Source: Isoetes taiwanensis
Taxonomy: Eukaryota; Streptophyta; Lycopodiopsida; Isoetales; Isoetaceae
Assembly (NCBI GenBank): GCA_021234155.1
Contig: JAJEKV010000101.1
Coordinates: forward strand, 965,453-1,029,452
Reading direction: 5' to 3'
Length of the DNA: 64,000 nt
Shown here: positions 1 to 19,585 of the stretch, in pieces
Numbering within the stretch: the stretch's first letter is position 1
Layout of the letters: every line of letters starts with the position of its first letter
Position numbers and translations under genes: made by a program
The notes under the pieces: generated by a model
Database searches by the model: none
What the model saw: only the letters and a program-made list of their open reading frames with translations
Told to the model about the DNA's origin: nothing

Positions 1-624
1 TTCTAGAATGGGACGGCATGCATGTTTTGCATGCATGCGTAGCGCATGCCCATTCGTTTGGGAGTTCGCTTATTTTAGGCCGATTCTGGTCAACATCTCA
101 TCGGGCGCCTCCTCTTCTCTCAGCATTACCTTATTCTCTTTGAACCCACCCTCCCCTTCTTTGTTTTGTATTTTTATCGCGTGGCACGCCAGATAATCAG
201 CCCTCCCTCCACGGGAGGTTTGTTTTGTCTTGTTGTTTTGTTGGTGATGTGCGTGTACGTGTTAGCGAGCGGCATGACCTGCTTTTTTTCTATTCTCGTG
301 GGTTTTGGGAGCGATTTTTATGCCTTCATGCTTGTCCAGCCCCTTGCCGAAGGCTTATCACTAGGGTTTTCCTCGAAAACCCGAAGGAAAGGCGGGTTTT
401 TAATCCCGGTGATAAGCTTTCTACAGTACACTAGCCCAATCTCTATTAGCATTGTATTTTGTTGGGGTCCAAATAATATAATTGGATTTTCCCTTTATTT
501 TTTGGGGGTAGTTCGCATGTGTGCGGCTACCCACTATCCACCATTGTAGAAAATCTGCTGAGATGAATGAGAAGCAAGTCTAAGTCGGGCGGTTTGTTGG
601 TTTCATGCGAGTCCCATTCTAGAA
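1..624. mobile_element. Short TIR element (MITE-like), left end at or beyond the window edge
   Basis: The first 14 bases (TTCTAGAATGGGAC) recur as an exact reverse complement at 611-624, and a few matching bases (CATGC/GCATG) follow just inside. The interior is T- and G-rich with no recognisable coding region; the open frames at 8-549 are not protein-like. The inverted ends suggest a non-autonomous DNA transposon of about 620 bp lying 260 bp beyond the DRC10 stop codon. The target duplication cannot be read because the left end coincides with the start of the window, and the inverted repeat may extend further left. Superfamily unknown. Confidence 0.5.
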
Positions 625-885
625 TAAAAAACTTTTGTCTATTCTTCTTTATCTTTAGCGACTAACTTCTTGTTTGAACAAAAAAGTTTGAAAAATGCAT
701 TTGCAAACATTATAAGTCTACTTGTAATTAAGATGTTCTCTAAAATAAAAATAAAAAATAATAATAAAAGAAAAAATTAACATAGTAAAAAAACACAGAG
801 AAGATGTCCAATTAGGGTAGTGCGTCCCATAGACCAATTGGCCTCTAAGGACATTAAAAACCAATTCAATTCAATTCACTTCAAT

Positions 886-8603
<7,718 letters not shown>

Positions 8604-8722
8604 TGTCACTCTATTAGAGGATTTTAAATGGAGAAGCGGGTGCAACACGGAGAAGTGGTTGAATGCTGCAAGTCTTATAGGATGAATCTCCGACAAAGTT
8701 TCAAAATTAAGTTTTACTGTAA

Positions 8723-8858
8723 CATGTTAATCAAAAGCAAAGGTCTTCATTCCAAGACCAATTCTCTTATATATTGCATAAGCAAATCTACATGTTAATT
8801 AAAAGCAAAGGCCTTCATTCTAAGACCAATTCTCATATATATTGCATAAGAGAATCTT
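8723..8858. repeat. Two tandem 68-bp units upstream of DRC10
   Basis: Two adjacent units beginning CATGTTAAT and running to TATTGCATAAG are nearly identical. They lie 120-255 bases upstream of the proposed DRC10 start, so they could sit in its promoter. No known cis element was recognised in them. Confidence 0.8.
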
Positions 8859-8859
8859 T

Positions 8860-11800
8860 TCCTTTGTGCCCAACAGACAAAATGAAATGACAAATGTGTC
8901 TTTGTGGTATGTGAGGTAACTTATTTCTACAAGATAAATTTTCTTTTTCTTCATTATTTAAACAAAAGGAATATTGCATTTTTAATAGCAACATTAAGAT
9001 GTGGTGTAAGATGTGGTATATTAAGCTGTGATATTTGGCAGGTGTATTTAGCAAGATCATTGTTGTATATTGTATATAAGACTAATTGCTTCCTATTTAT
9101 GGCATTGATTTAGCATGCTATAGTTGGTTCCTAATCGAAATCCTAAATGATATGTGCTGGAGAAATGTGTGTAAAATTAAAAGATGCTAAATCTTATGCA
9201 ACCACATTTTTTAATGCCCTTACAACTGCTTTCTAGATCATGTATTTCTAAATATATTACATACCACTTGGCATCATCCTTATCTCGAAGCCTATTGACA
9301 TCTTCAAAACACAAAGTATCGAATATATTTACTAAGAATTCATTGTGAATTAACTACACAACCAACCTTACACCAAATCGACTTGTTACAAAAATCGCAA
9401 TGTTTTTATTCAAAAGCTGGAGACTCATACACACCATCTAACTAGACTAACATGTTACAATTATAAAACAATGCAAGAGTTTTATAGAAGACTTGGGACA
9501 TGTACCAACAAGCACCAATCGAGCAAATTCTTAAGCCATTAAGGCTGCAATTATATACTTGATCATAAGTGAAATAGTAATGAGCTGACCAATAACACCA
9601 TGCACTTTCTCATAGGTCAAGTTTGGCCTCCGCGGACGTTAAAATATACTTCCTTCCTTCCTTCCTTCCTTGTAAGATAGAAGTGGCCTTGCTATACCAG
9701 GACAATTAGACAATGCTTATGTTCTCTTAGTGAGGAAATATTATTTCAGACATTTACAACCACATGGAATTGGTTAATAGCAAGACACACACAATCTAGA
9801 CATTCACATGCACATAAAATAATACTGCTTAGACCACTATCGCATCTGCATGACACAAGACAAACGCATACATACACATTGGAAAATATCTGGATACACT
9901 CAATCCAAAACATGTTCATCATAGTCATTTATTCCTAGACCCAACTTACTATCCTGGCACATCTGAAGTTAAGGCTATAAGCAATCTTTGGCAACTAACA
10001 TCCAACCAAATTTCTTGTTCAGCTAGTGACCTTCTGCATAGATAGACTACAAAAGTACCTCATCAGCAAATTTGAGGTGCATCTTAACTACTAGTAGGTA
10101 GGCTAGTTAAGCTTCTTTACTTCGCTCTAAGCGAATGATCCAATGAGGAATTCTAAATCATTGGTAAGATTTAATGAAAGTGGAATCCCAAGAAACAATT
10201 CTATTTCCCTCTTCTATTTATGATATTGCAGACCACATTGCGGGAGATAGACAAGTATTTATGGCCCAGCCCATTCTCATCTAATGTGGGAGGCAATTTT
10301 AAATTATGCTTTAGGTAGATTGTAGAAGTTATCATCAATGTTGATTCATTTATTGCGGTACCCAATCCAATCATAGAATCCCATAGCTATTTTATATTTC
10401 TCTCTATATCTTATGACACATCCCTTTTTCTTGTGCTTTGTGCTGCAAGAGACGAGAGACATTTTCAAATAAAGCATCCAAGGCTAATTGTGCTTAGATG
10501 TTAGATGCTACCATGATTCAAACTTTGGCTCCAATGCCCGTACAAATAAGTATTGAACTTTTAAGCTAACGCAAGTCTAAGTAGTCCATTTAGAGAATCC
10601 CTAAAACTTGCACTTTTCTTGAACCTTTGAAGTTAGTCCTAGTCTGCCAGTCCATTCATAGAATCTTTGCAACTTGCATTTTTTTTCTTTTTGTCAAGGA
10701 TACATGTTGCATTTACACACAAACAATATCTTGTTGAACAAGACTAATTAAAGCCAATACTACAAGAAAATAGAAAGTGACAGCTTCTACCCGCTACAAC
10801 CTAGACATGGTGTCAATGGACATGCAAACTTTAACTTCAAATTAGCATTGAGCTACAAACAATGATGTCAACTATGATCTCAACTAATATGCAAATTTTA
10901 GCATTGAAACCACTCTCGTGTTTCAGACCTATTCATCGTGATACATATGAGCTTGTCCACATAGAAGAATGTTAATAAAAGCATGCTTATGTTATGATCC
11001 AAGATTGTAGTAATCATGATAGAGCGTTGCTTACAACAATTGTATCCAGTCACATTTGCTAGTTGATTAAATGGGTTGACACAATAGCTATAATTCATTC
11101 TCTTATAATTCATTCATTGTAGTTCATTAGTATGATACCTTAGAATATAAGTTTTACTAAAATGTGTGAGATAAAAAATGCAGGACCATGGATGAATCGC
11201 TGACATGTAGACAAGTAGAATATGTAGAATATGTTCTCATATTTTTAGCATATCAAAATATGAGTGGTCCTTGCACCTCATTTGTAATCAAAGTGAAAGG
11301 AAATCCAATCATCATGTGAATAAGATGATTCTCTTACACCACATAAGAGGTACGCTGTTGATTGTTCTTGATGAGCTAATCACTACAAAGGTAGAAGACC
11401 TCTAGTTCCCTGGTGAAATACAAGAGTTCTACAATCTAGAATTGAGTACCATCATCAAATATGAAAAGCTAAAGTTTGAAATGATTATACTTGGCATGAA
11501 AGTGAATATTAGAAAATATCAAAATTTACTTTGAAGAAGTGAACAGATTGATTATGTCCACTATTCTTGACCTGTTAGGTTCATCAATTACAATAAGGCA
11601 TGGAGGAGAAGGGGAAAAAAAAAAAAAAACCCAACAATTGCAGAATTGAACCCCAGGCCGCAAAAGACATATGTTTCCCTCATTCTGAAAAGTTAATAAA
11701 TTTCCCTTCAAAAAGAGAGAGTTTAGCTTATTTAAAATAGAATTTCCAAGTTCTAGATCGACCTACGCGAGCGTTGAAAGTCTCTAGCAATTCTTGCAGA

Positions 11801-12900
11801 TGGGCAGTAGAAGAAAAGTATGATGAAAGTTTGATAAAGAGAAATCAACAGCAATTTAAAACAAAAGAAGTAGACACAGAAGATATAGACTTCCCTACTT
11901 TTCAATTGGAACGGTGCTTTAAAACTAAGAAAAGATGTAGACTTTCTTACGTTCCATTTGAAAGAAGAATGGCAATTTGTGTTATGCTAACATTTACAAC
12001 ACTACTACTTGTTTGTCATGCCACGTATGAAGAGAGCAAGACGGTTTCCCGCAAAACAAAGACCTACACTTTTGTCTCCTTCTCCAATGTCAGCATATGC
12101 ATGTAAATTAGAGGCCGCAATTCCTTCTGTTGGGAGGAAGATCTACGGAGCAAGGATTCTTGCTATAAGGGATAAAGCAAAGCACAAAATCCAATCCTCC
12201 AAGACGTTCTCCGTGCCAGGTTTCTCGTGCAAATTTATCCAACTTAACCCAAAGTAATGATTTCGTGAAATGAGTTGACACCCCAAAATTTAACCCCAAA
12301 ATTTAAATATCAAACTGTAATGCCCAGGTTGAGAGATCAAACAGAATACTTGACTAAGAATCCTAGAAAGGAAGGAGGTTCTTATTTGCCACAGTTGGTA
12401 GTCAGAGACACACAGAGTATGCAATCTTATATCTGGATATTCCTTAAGCTGGAAACCCAGCCACTAAACCAAAAGCACAGCCTAATATCATTCATGATCT
12501 TAATTTATTGAAACAAGCCTAACTTCCATAAGCAGCAAGCATCTTGCCTTCCTGAAGATGATCATTCATCGACCGAATCATTTTCCATCTGTTTATCATA
12601 GAACTCCAACTAATTCATGAGAATTGTTTCCCACCTGCCCAGAATGCAACTTAAACATATGTTCTAAAGTGCATTTTTCTCGTGACACTCGAAACATCCC
12701 AAGAATTCAGCCCAACTCAACAAATCAGGCTCTATTGGTATTTTATTAAAACAAATATCAGCTTGATCTATTTGCCCTGCTCTGCCTAAAAGTGAAAGCA
12801 TGCATCTGCTAAAGAGATAATTTTATAACATAAAATTCAAATAGTGATAACCTTCATCGATTAAACCCCTACAACAACGAATTCTTACTTCTTCCTCTTA
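8860..12900. other. AT-rich stretch without a convincing gene
   Basis: The longest open frames are 60-110 codons without recognisable domains. Two overlapping plus-strand frames at 11774-12106 and 12009-12257 are Lys/Arg-rich but match nothing I know and lack splice or start context. A (CTTC)n run of about 20 bases lies near 9652. A run of A (minus-strand T) near 11617 follows a tRNA-like B-box core (GGTTCAATTCTG, minus strand, about 11645), which may be a SINE end. Nothing else is supported. Confidence 0.5.
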
Positions 12901-12915
12901 CGCTTTCGTAAGCTT

Positions 12916-15900
12916 TCAGGCAACAGCAGGTTGCTGCATGCTCAAGTTCTGCAAAAAAGCAATATGCACCATCAAACTCTAAATAAAACAAGCTAAAAGT
13001 TAAATGTAAATAATCTTTAGACATCTCCCTCAAAAAGCATTGATGTTCTCATTATATTGTTGGGCTCTATGACTCTAAGGTTTCTGCACTATTGAATAAC
13101 AGCTTATCCTCTCTGCCCACTAGAAACCAGCATCTCAATCTCATTCACATAACTATGTACTGTTGATCTTAGTAAACAGTGTATGCATCATTTCACCATA
13201 TCTGGGACTGTATGCAGTTGTACTGGGCCCTCAATTTTTGTTGTTTTCATAGTATATTATTATCCTCCTATATAATAAAATTATATGGTATGTCTGTCTT
13301 CAATCTCTCCCTAGACTGAATGGCCAGGATTTCATCATGTCCCCTGTTTAATCACAATCAACTTACTTGGTAGAAGCTGGTAGTAGATGTTTTTCTTACC
13401 AGATTGACTTTAAGTCATGTATAGGTTTCAATGGCCAGTTTTACCAAGTAAGAACAACCAATGTGCTAAACTATGTAATGACAGTAAAATACAAGAGGTT
13501 GCAATACAACCAGAGGCAAACCAGCAATTGAACTAAAATTCTCTGGAAATATTTAAAGTAGCTTCTGCTTGACAGGTTCCTACACACCCAATTACTTAGT
13601 CAAGTTCAATTGCCTCCAGGCGTAGGATGTAGGGCCTTCTGGATCCCTGATGGAATAGTATTCCCCTGTGCCATCCATAATCCTTTACTTCCTACCAGGT
13701 TCTAAAGGGCATAGATAACTTCACTTAGGGTCCTTTACTTCCTACCAGGTTCTTAAGGACATAGATAACTTCACTTAGGGTCCTCCTCCTCTGTATCTCC
13801 TTCCCTTGCATTCATGCTTTAACAATTCAAGCACACCATGGTGCATTATCAAACCTGCTTGTCATAAGCACCAAAAATTCATGCGGATGTGGATGTTCTT
13901 AGCAATCCTAATGATTGTTTGCTTGTTTCATAAGTTGCCTAAAATATTCTGATTCTTCCACAGTCATGCCTTTGATACAAAGTGAATAGAGTTTCTATGG
14001 AAATTTACAACCTGTAAATAACAAGAAAGCACTTATGGCAGAAGTCCAGCAAGGTCTCCATTTAAACCAAAACAAAGACCCTTAAGAATGATCTTTCCAC
14101 CCAATTGAGCTGCCTACAAAGACACATATGGGTAATGTGATATCATCCATAAGCTTAATGAGAAATCCTCATACAAGTACCTTAAAAATAAAAGCTACAA
14201 TGAGAAAGAAATAGATAGTTAGGCATTACCCACCAAACAAAATTAGAAGAAAGTTAGCAGACAAGACTGCAGCGGACAAGACCACAGCAGGTCATGGCAG
14301 GCTGAGGCTACAGGACTCATGCACTTTTTTAGGTTGGAAGCGACAAGACTTTCTTGAAAGGACACAAACAACTAATTTTCATCATCGTTTAGCTAAGTCA
14401 CACTAAGCCTAAACCGAGAAAATAATTTCAAATAAGCAGATTAAGTAATGCCAAATGGATAGTTTTGATAGAATCCAGTGGGCTCATGAAGAATGCAAAG
14501 AAAGATGCAAGATACAAGCGCAAGCTAACCAATGCTATGTGGAGCGAATCACTCGTATGAGGCTTGACTCTGGCTAATATATGAAGTGCCATGTCAGCAG
14601 CAACAAATGATGACTAGCGTGCAAGCGTGCAGTGTGCCAGCGTGACTACAGGCGTGCAGTGTGCCTAGTCATCATAACACATAGAATACAATATTCTAAC
14701 ATCCCCCCTGATGACTAGCACACGTAGAATCATCCCCCCTGAGGACAAACACTGCTGCAAACTCAAAACACCTGTAGAAGAGTTCAGCATATGGAGTAGA
14801 GTGAGCCACAAAAGTAGCCATGCTGGCCACGAAATATTGGTCTTAAACCAAATTTTTCTGCCCCTGTACCATTCTCTACACTTGTCCTGTGACCCTACTG
14901 AGAAGTGCATGCCCTTGCTTGAGCACTTTAATTTAAAAAACTGAAACTGCTCTGCCAAGATTTTTGCAGAAGGAAATTTCAAACAATCGTGCATAACACC
15001 TATATGTGCCCGTCCTGTTCCCTTGCTCATCTCAGAGATTAAAATCTGCTCATGCGTTTGAAACTGCCCTTGGAATAAATGAGGACTATTTGCAGCTAAA
15101 TCATGACTAGAAATCAGATTTGAAGATTTAAGTAACTCAAGAGTAACGAGAACTTGATTTCTCAAATGCAAGCATCTGTAACTGACCTTTAGCCTATTGG
15201 TTAATCCTCCAATACCAGGGTAAGAAATATACCCCAAACAATCATCCAAATTAGAATGATCCTCCACTTTCCCATCATGTGTGCAAGCAAATGGAATATG
15301 TAGATGAATATAAAGTGGAAAATCGACTTCATGTTTACTAACCTTAGTGATTATGGAACTAAAACCAGCATTCTGCTCATATATATCCATCCAAGGAAGT
15401 TGAAGAACCAACTCATCTTTGAAATCTGCAGTATACACTTGATGCTCAAATATTTCATCCCTATGCTGATGCAGACAAGCCACATGCAAATCATCTTGTT
15501 CAGATTCAACTATAACATCTTGGTGTTGTTCCAAATCTGTAGATGCTGCTATTTCCATAAATTCTGTTGTTTCACGAAACTGGTCTGTAATTTCATTATT
15601 CTCAAGAAGACAAGTGCTGTCTAACATTTCATACTGCAGATCCAGATCAGAGAATATAGATGGAGAAATACCTTTACAAGATTGGAAACTCGTGGTAGCA
15701 GCAGGAAGGAGATCTGATTGGTCCAATACTTGAGCATTGCCCATAGATATAGCCTCTTCCAAAATGTTTCCGAGACAACTAGAATCAGATGTAAAATCAT
15801 GGATCTCAGGAACTGGAAGCATACAATTAGATCTGTCAGAACTAACAGTCAAAGAAGATTCCAGCCTCTTTTCCTTTTCCTTTGTCTGTTGCTTCTTCTT

Positions 15901-18177
15901 GTGTTGATTATCCTGCCCGAATTCAGATCTCAAGTAGTCCCAGAGCTCTTGGGAACTACAAAATGTAGCTTGCCAAATCTTTAAACTCAAAGGATATTCT
16001 ATAGTTAGCTTTATAGATTTTGAAACTAGATAGTCCTTATCAAGAGTAATCTCAGAAAGATGTTGTCCTCTTGCAACATGCCACAGATCTTGTGAAAGTA
16101 AAGCCCAGGTCATGTGAAATCTCCATTCTTCATAGTTCTGACCATTTAGAAACTTATCTTTCAGCGGAGCTACAATCTCGTACAACCCATCTTGAATCAT
16201 TATAAACTCCTAAATCTAATCAGCTTCTTTGTGACAAATATCTCTAACACAGTAGACAATACTGACTTAAATCTTCTCAAGACCCAGAGACAACGGCTTT
16301 GCTCTTCAAGAAACCAGAAATGAAAAACAGAGTAAAACAACTCCACTGTATTTCTGTGCACTTGTTTACGAACAACTGTGCAACCCGACCAACAAAAATA
16401 GATCGTACCTTTTTCTTTTAAGCCACGAACCAAGAAATAACTCCAACAAAATAACTCCGATCCAAAAATAACTCCAGCATGCAATATTGGTTTCTCTTTT
16501 ACCAAAAACAGAGTCAATGGCACAAATCCAGACTCCAAATACGCTAAGCTTCCTTCGGATCTACCATTCCGGCTCCAATTGTCACACAACTCCAATTGAA
16601 AAGTCAATTCCGTCAGATGCTCACCCAACAAGAGATCCGACAATATCTACTCCTGCTCACCCAACAAGAGATCCGACAATATCTACTCCGGCAAACTCCA
16701 GATACCAGCAAACCGACCAATCCAAACAACAGATCTGGCTACAAACAAATCTGCAGGTCAAATCCGGCTCTCTACAACCGAAAATGTACAGATCCACACA
16801 TCTTTGATGACAATTTCCCAATGCCAAGACAATCTTGTCTTACGATCACCCTTTCTTGCAAACAAACCCTAATGCTTGCAGATTGCAGCCAGTTCTTGGC
16901 TTGTCAAGGCAAATCCGCCTTTCAGCTAATTGATCTTGCAAGAAACTCTTGCCAAGAAATCAGCTCGAATTCATCCGATTCAGATTACACCAGGATGCTG
17001 CCTGTGTCAATCTAATCCAGCCCTTGAAAGCTTGGCTCCTAAAGCAAACTTTCTTTGAAAAATTTTGCTGATCAAAACCAAAAACCAGATCGATCCTACA
17101 CTCTCTTCCTTCTTGTAGGCTCTGATACCATGATAGAATCCAGTGGGCTCATGAAGAATGCAAAGAAAGATGCAAGATACAAGCGCCAAGCTAACCAATG
17201 CTATGTGGAGTTTAATCACCGTGATGAGGCTTGACTCTGGCTAATATATGAAGTGCCATGTCAGCAGCAACAAATGATGACTAGCGTGCAAGCGTGCAGT
17301 GTGCCAGCGTGACTACAGGCGTGCAGTGTGCCTAGTCATCATAACACATAGAATACAATATTCTAACAAGTTTAACTGTTCCAAACAGGAATTGTCAATT
17401 CTATTGCATCCGTACTCCTTGGGAAGCAGGATCCCTATGCAGAGGTATCCTATTATACTGAGCATATGCAGAGCCCTAAATATAACAAATATATTCTGAT
17501 GCAATTGCCTGGAATCAGGGAGCTGCCAAGCTATAATACTTACTCCGTCTAGCCACTAGTTTAAAGGATGCCGATGCAGAGGTACCCTATTACACTGAGT
17601 ATAAGCACAGACCCTATGATCCAAGAAAAGATAGGAGCATAAAAAGCAATATGCAGTGTCATAACTTCAGATCTTGTGCCAGCACATATATACTCATTAT
17701 CAGTTTGCAAACATAATGAGCTGATAAATGTCGATTAGAGTAAACCTAGGAAGGAAATGGCAGGCAGAAGGAGCGATGCATAGCCACATTTGAGATGCAG
17801 AATGCTGCATTTTCATGTAGAAGTTTTGGTTCTGCAATACATCAGCAGCAAGGCATGTAGACCAAAATGTGGATTGATTACCACTGTTGTCCTAAATAGT
17901 CACCCCAAATTCTCACTAGAGCACTATATTATACTGTGTCAGTGCCCAACATCAAAGAAACGGGGAACGTTTTGGTCCTTCAAATTCCAATAATTAATGT
18001 AAAAGAGCCATAGCCATATGCTGGTCATTGAGTTCAAATCGTTCATTCTGATTTGACGCATTGAAAGACTGGCGAGAGACATAGAGATTGGGCATACCTT
18101 TGTGTTGACGAATTAAAAGCCATAGACTGTACCATTGCCATATAAAGGCTAGTACCAGAGAAATCATCACTCAGGCC
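12916..18177 (-). CDS. Candidate last exons of an unrecognised gene
   Basis: Three exon-like blocks on the minus strand agree in phase: 18098-18177 (reads GLSDDFSGTSLYMAMVQSMA, flanked by AG and GTATGC), a block whose upper end is 14113 running to a GTCTTT donor near 14080 (reads QLNWVERSFLR), and 12916-12948 (reads NLSMQQPAVA, then TGA). The first block looks strongly coding; the other two are short and could be chance. The intron between the first two would hold the gag-only LTR element at 14466-17368. Upstream exons were not found. I do not recognise the family. An alternative frame in the last block ends LRKRKRKK before a stop but does not keep the phase. Only the 80-base block is reasonably secure. 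Confidence 0.4.
13681..13780. repeat. Two tandem 50-bp units
   Basis: The unit TCCTTTACTTCCTACCAGGT... occurs twice in direct succession with two or three differences. Recent local duplication in a proposed intron. Confidence 0.9.
14466..14701 (-). repeat. 3' LTR of the gag-only element
   Basis: TG...CA termini. Matches 17131-17368 almost base for base, including the internal tandem GTGCAGTGTGCC-type stretch. The long ORF of the element ends within it. Confidence 0.92.
14665..16200 (-). CDS. 511-residue gag-like protein of the non-autonomous LTR element
   Basis: The first 100 or so residues resemble the N-terminus of copia gag polyproteins: a start near the end of an LTR leader, then FLNGQNYEEWRFHMTWAL and QDLWHV, followed by a segment with KIWQATFCSSQELWDYLRSEF. 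After a Lys-rich patch (about 100-112) the remaining 400 residues have no zinc knuckle and no motif I recognise; they include Ser/Asp/Glu-rich stretches and a hydrophobic stretch with WPAWLLLWLTLLHML near residue 455. The last residues are encoded in the 3' LTR. The frame is intact over 1.5 kb, unusual for an element without pol. The protein probably packages its RNA, or the C-terminal part is foreign sequence picked up by the element. Both ideas are inference. Confidence 0.6.
   Translation of the reverse strand: MIQDGLYEIVAPLKDKFLNGQNYEEWRFHMTWALLSQDLWHVARGQHLSEITLDKDYLVSKSIKLTIEYPLSLKIWQATFCSSQELWDYLRSEFGQDNQHKKKQQTKEKEKRLESSLTVSSDRSNCMLPVPEIHDFTSDSSCLGNILEEAISMGNAQVLDQSDLLPAATTSFQSCKGISPSIFSDLDLQYEMLDSTCLLENNEITDQFRETTEFMEIAASTDLEQHQDVIVESEQDDLHVACLHQHRDEIFEHQVYTADFKDELVLQLPWMDIYEQNAGFSSIITKVSKHEVDFPLYIHLHIPFACTHDGKVEDHSNLDDCLGYISYPGIGGLTNRLKVSYRCLHLRNQVLVTLELLKSSNLISSHDLAANSPHLFQGQFQTHEQILISEMSKGTGRAHIGVMHDCLKFPSAKILAEQFQFFKLKCSSKGMHFSVGSQDKCREWYRGRKIWFKTNISWPAWLLLWLTLLHMLNSSTGVLSLQQCLSSGGMILRVLVIRGDVRILYSMCYDD
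16200..16643 (-). other. Leader open frame of the gag-only element
   Basis: A 147-codon frame lies between the primer site and the gag-like ORF; its stop at 16200 overlaps the start of the next frame. It is Leu/Phe/Cys-rich with no domain. Just upstream, at about 16615-16690, a roughly 36-bp unit containing CAACAAGAGATCCGACAATA is repeated. I regard it as untranslated leader rather than a gene. Confidence 0.35.
17131..17368 (-). repeat. 5' LTR of the gag-only element
   Basis: TG...CA termini, followed on the left by the tRNA-iMet primer site at about 17118-17130. It should carry the element's promoter. No TATA box is obvious to me. Confidence 0.92.
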
Positions 18178-18414
18178 CTGTTCATCAGATAAAACTTTTA
18201 ATCATGTCATGTATTAGTTTTTACTAAAGAATGCATTGCACGTGCCTTGGAAGCTAAAACTGACGACACCACATCTAAATATCAATTTGCACAAATTACA
18301 GAGCAAACTCTGGCAAATAGACATGTTAGTCCATACTAAAGTGAGAATCCGAAATGCAAATGGCATGGCAAGGCAAATCACCTTTCAAATGCCAGGACAT
18401 CATTATTCTGTAAT

Positions 18415-18895
18415 GCCGGGAGCTATGATCTTCACTATGATCTTAATTAAGGCTGGGGTAGAGCTACTATAAATAGGAGCTAAGAAAACCCTAATTTACC
18501 TTTGTGGAGCATCCTCTGATCTAACCATAGGCCTTTGTGGCGCATCTTCTGATCCAACCTAGGCGACGGTTCAGAACGACCATGGAATTTTAAAACCATC
18601 TATTCTCGTAGATCATGATCGAATGGCTTAAGCCACATCCAACTCAAATTATCCCGTGCTGCCGGGAACTATGATCTTGAATATGATCTTAACTAAGGCT
18701 GAAATAGAGCTAGGATAAATAAGAGCTAAGGAAAACCCTGATTTACCTTTGTGGAGCATCATAAGGCGACGATCCATGCCTTTGTGGAGCATCTTCTGCT
18801 CTAACCTAGGCCACCGTCCAGAACGGCCATCGAATTTTGAAGAGCGTCTACTCCTGTAGATCATGATTGAATGGCGTAAGCCATAACCAACCCAG
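18415..18895. repeat. Tandem pair of diverged 244-bp units with TATA-like boxes
   Basis: Units starting GCCGGGA(G/A)CTATGATCTT at about 18415 and 18659 share the order ATGATCTTAA, a TATA-like stretch (CTATAAATAGG in the first, GATAAATAAG in the second), TTTGTGGAGCATC, CCTAGGC and TAGATCATGAT. The TATA-like box and GC-poor flank make the unit look promoter-like, but no start codon follows. Divergence of roughly 15-20% by eye shows this is not recent. Confidence 0.75.
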
Positions 18896-19002
18896 ATTTT
18901 TGACACGTAAATAGGCTAACTTCGGCCACTTTATGTCGCATATTTTAGTCATTTCCATTGCGCCATAACCAAAGAAAAAATTAAGGTGCTAGCATAGAGG
19001 GT

Positions 19003-19102
19003 TGCCCTTCATGGCACGAGGGTGAAGTGGCTTAAATCAAATCCGCAGTATGTGCCCTTTATGGCACGAGGGTGAAGTGGCTTAAATCAAATCCGCATTA
19101 TG
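19003..19102. repeat. Two tandem 50-bp units
   Basis: The unit TGCCCTTCATGGCACGAGGG... is repeated directly with two or three changes. It lies between the 244-bp repeats and the 28-bp minisatellite. Confidence 0.92.
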
Positions 19103-19273
19103 TGACTTGACAATATACACAAGACTAGTTATGGAGAATTTTGTGGAAATTGCCATCTTTATAATATTTTTTGATCCATAATGTTATGCAGCCGTTTGAG
19201 CCCGACCTGAGCTATTGCCCAGATCATCATGCTTTGGACCATTTTCTGGTTTTCGGGCCCATACTGGGGCACG

Positions 19274-19385
19274 TTCGGGCATAATGATAATCATAGAATA
19301 GCTCGGGCATAACGATAATCATAGAATAGTTCGGGCGTAATGATAATCATAGAATAGCTCGGGCATAACGATAATCATAGAATAG
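19274..19385. repeat. 28-bp minisatellite, four units
   Basis: Four exact-spacing copies of (T/C)TCGGGC(A/G)TAA(T/C)GATAATC plus ATAGAATAG lie head to tail. Variants alternate (ATG, ACG, ATG, ACG), which suggests growth by duplication of a two-unit block. Confidence 0.95.
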
Positions 19386-19585
19386 CTCTTCTCCAGCTTC
19401 TATTTTTTCTTTCGCAAATATACCTACTATGGTCTCCATCAACCATAATGACCTCATTAAAACACATGGTCTAATGTTTTTCAGCATCTAGCATGCATAG
19501 CAATTTGGATTTGGAGAATTATTTGCAAATTTGAGTTTATCACCTTTGCGACATGCATCTAAGACGTACTGCATCAACAAGCACA

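Larger units (their letters stand above)
14466..17368 (-). mobile_element. Complete non-autonomous LTR retrotransposon with gag-like ORF and no pol
   Basis: Two near-identical LTRs of 236 and 238 bp start TGATAGAATCC and end TATTCTAACA. Both sides carry the 5-bp target duplication AGTTT (14461-14465 and 17369-17373). Next to the right LTR the minus strand reads TGGTATCAGAGCC, the standard primer site for initiator-Met tRNA, and next to the left LTR it reads an AGGGGGG polypurine tract. The element is therefore structurally complete and oriented on the minus strand. The 2.4-kb interior has one 511-codon frame and a shorter leader frame, but no protease, integrase, reverse transcriptase or RNase H. 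It must depend on enzymes supplied by another copia-type element. High LTR identity and the intact target duplication suggest fairly recent insertion. Confidence 0.9.

Noticed and set aside
8-549. Three overlapping plus-strand frames in the first 550 bases
   Set aside because: They lie inside the TIR element, overlap each other in different frames and have no protein-like features.
18415-18895. Pair of genes with TATA promoters
   Set aside because: The TATA-like boxes are inside a tandem repeat and no start codon with an open frame follows within a reasonable distance.
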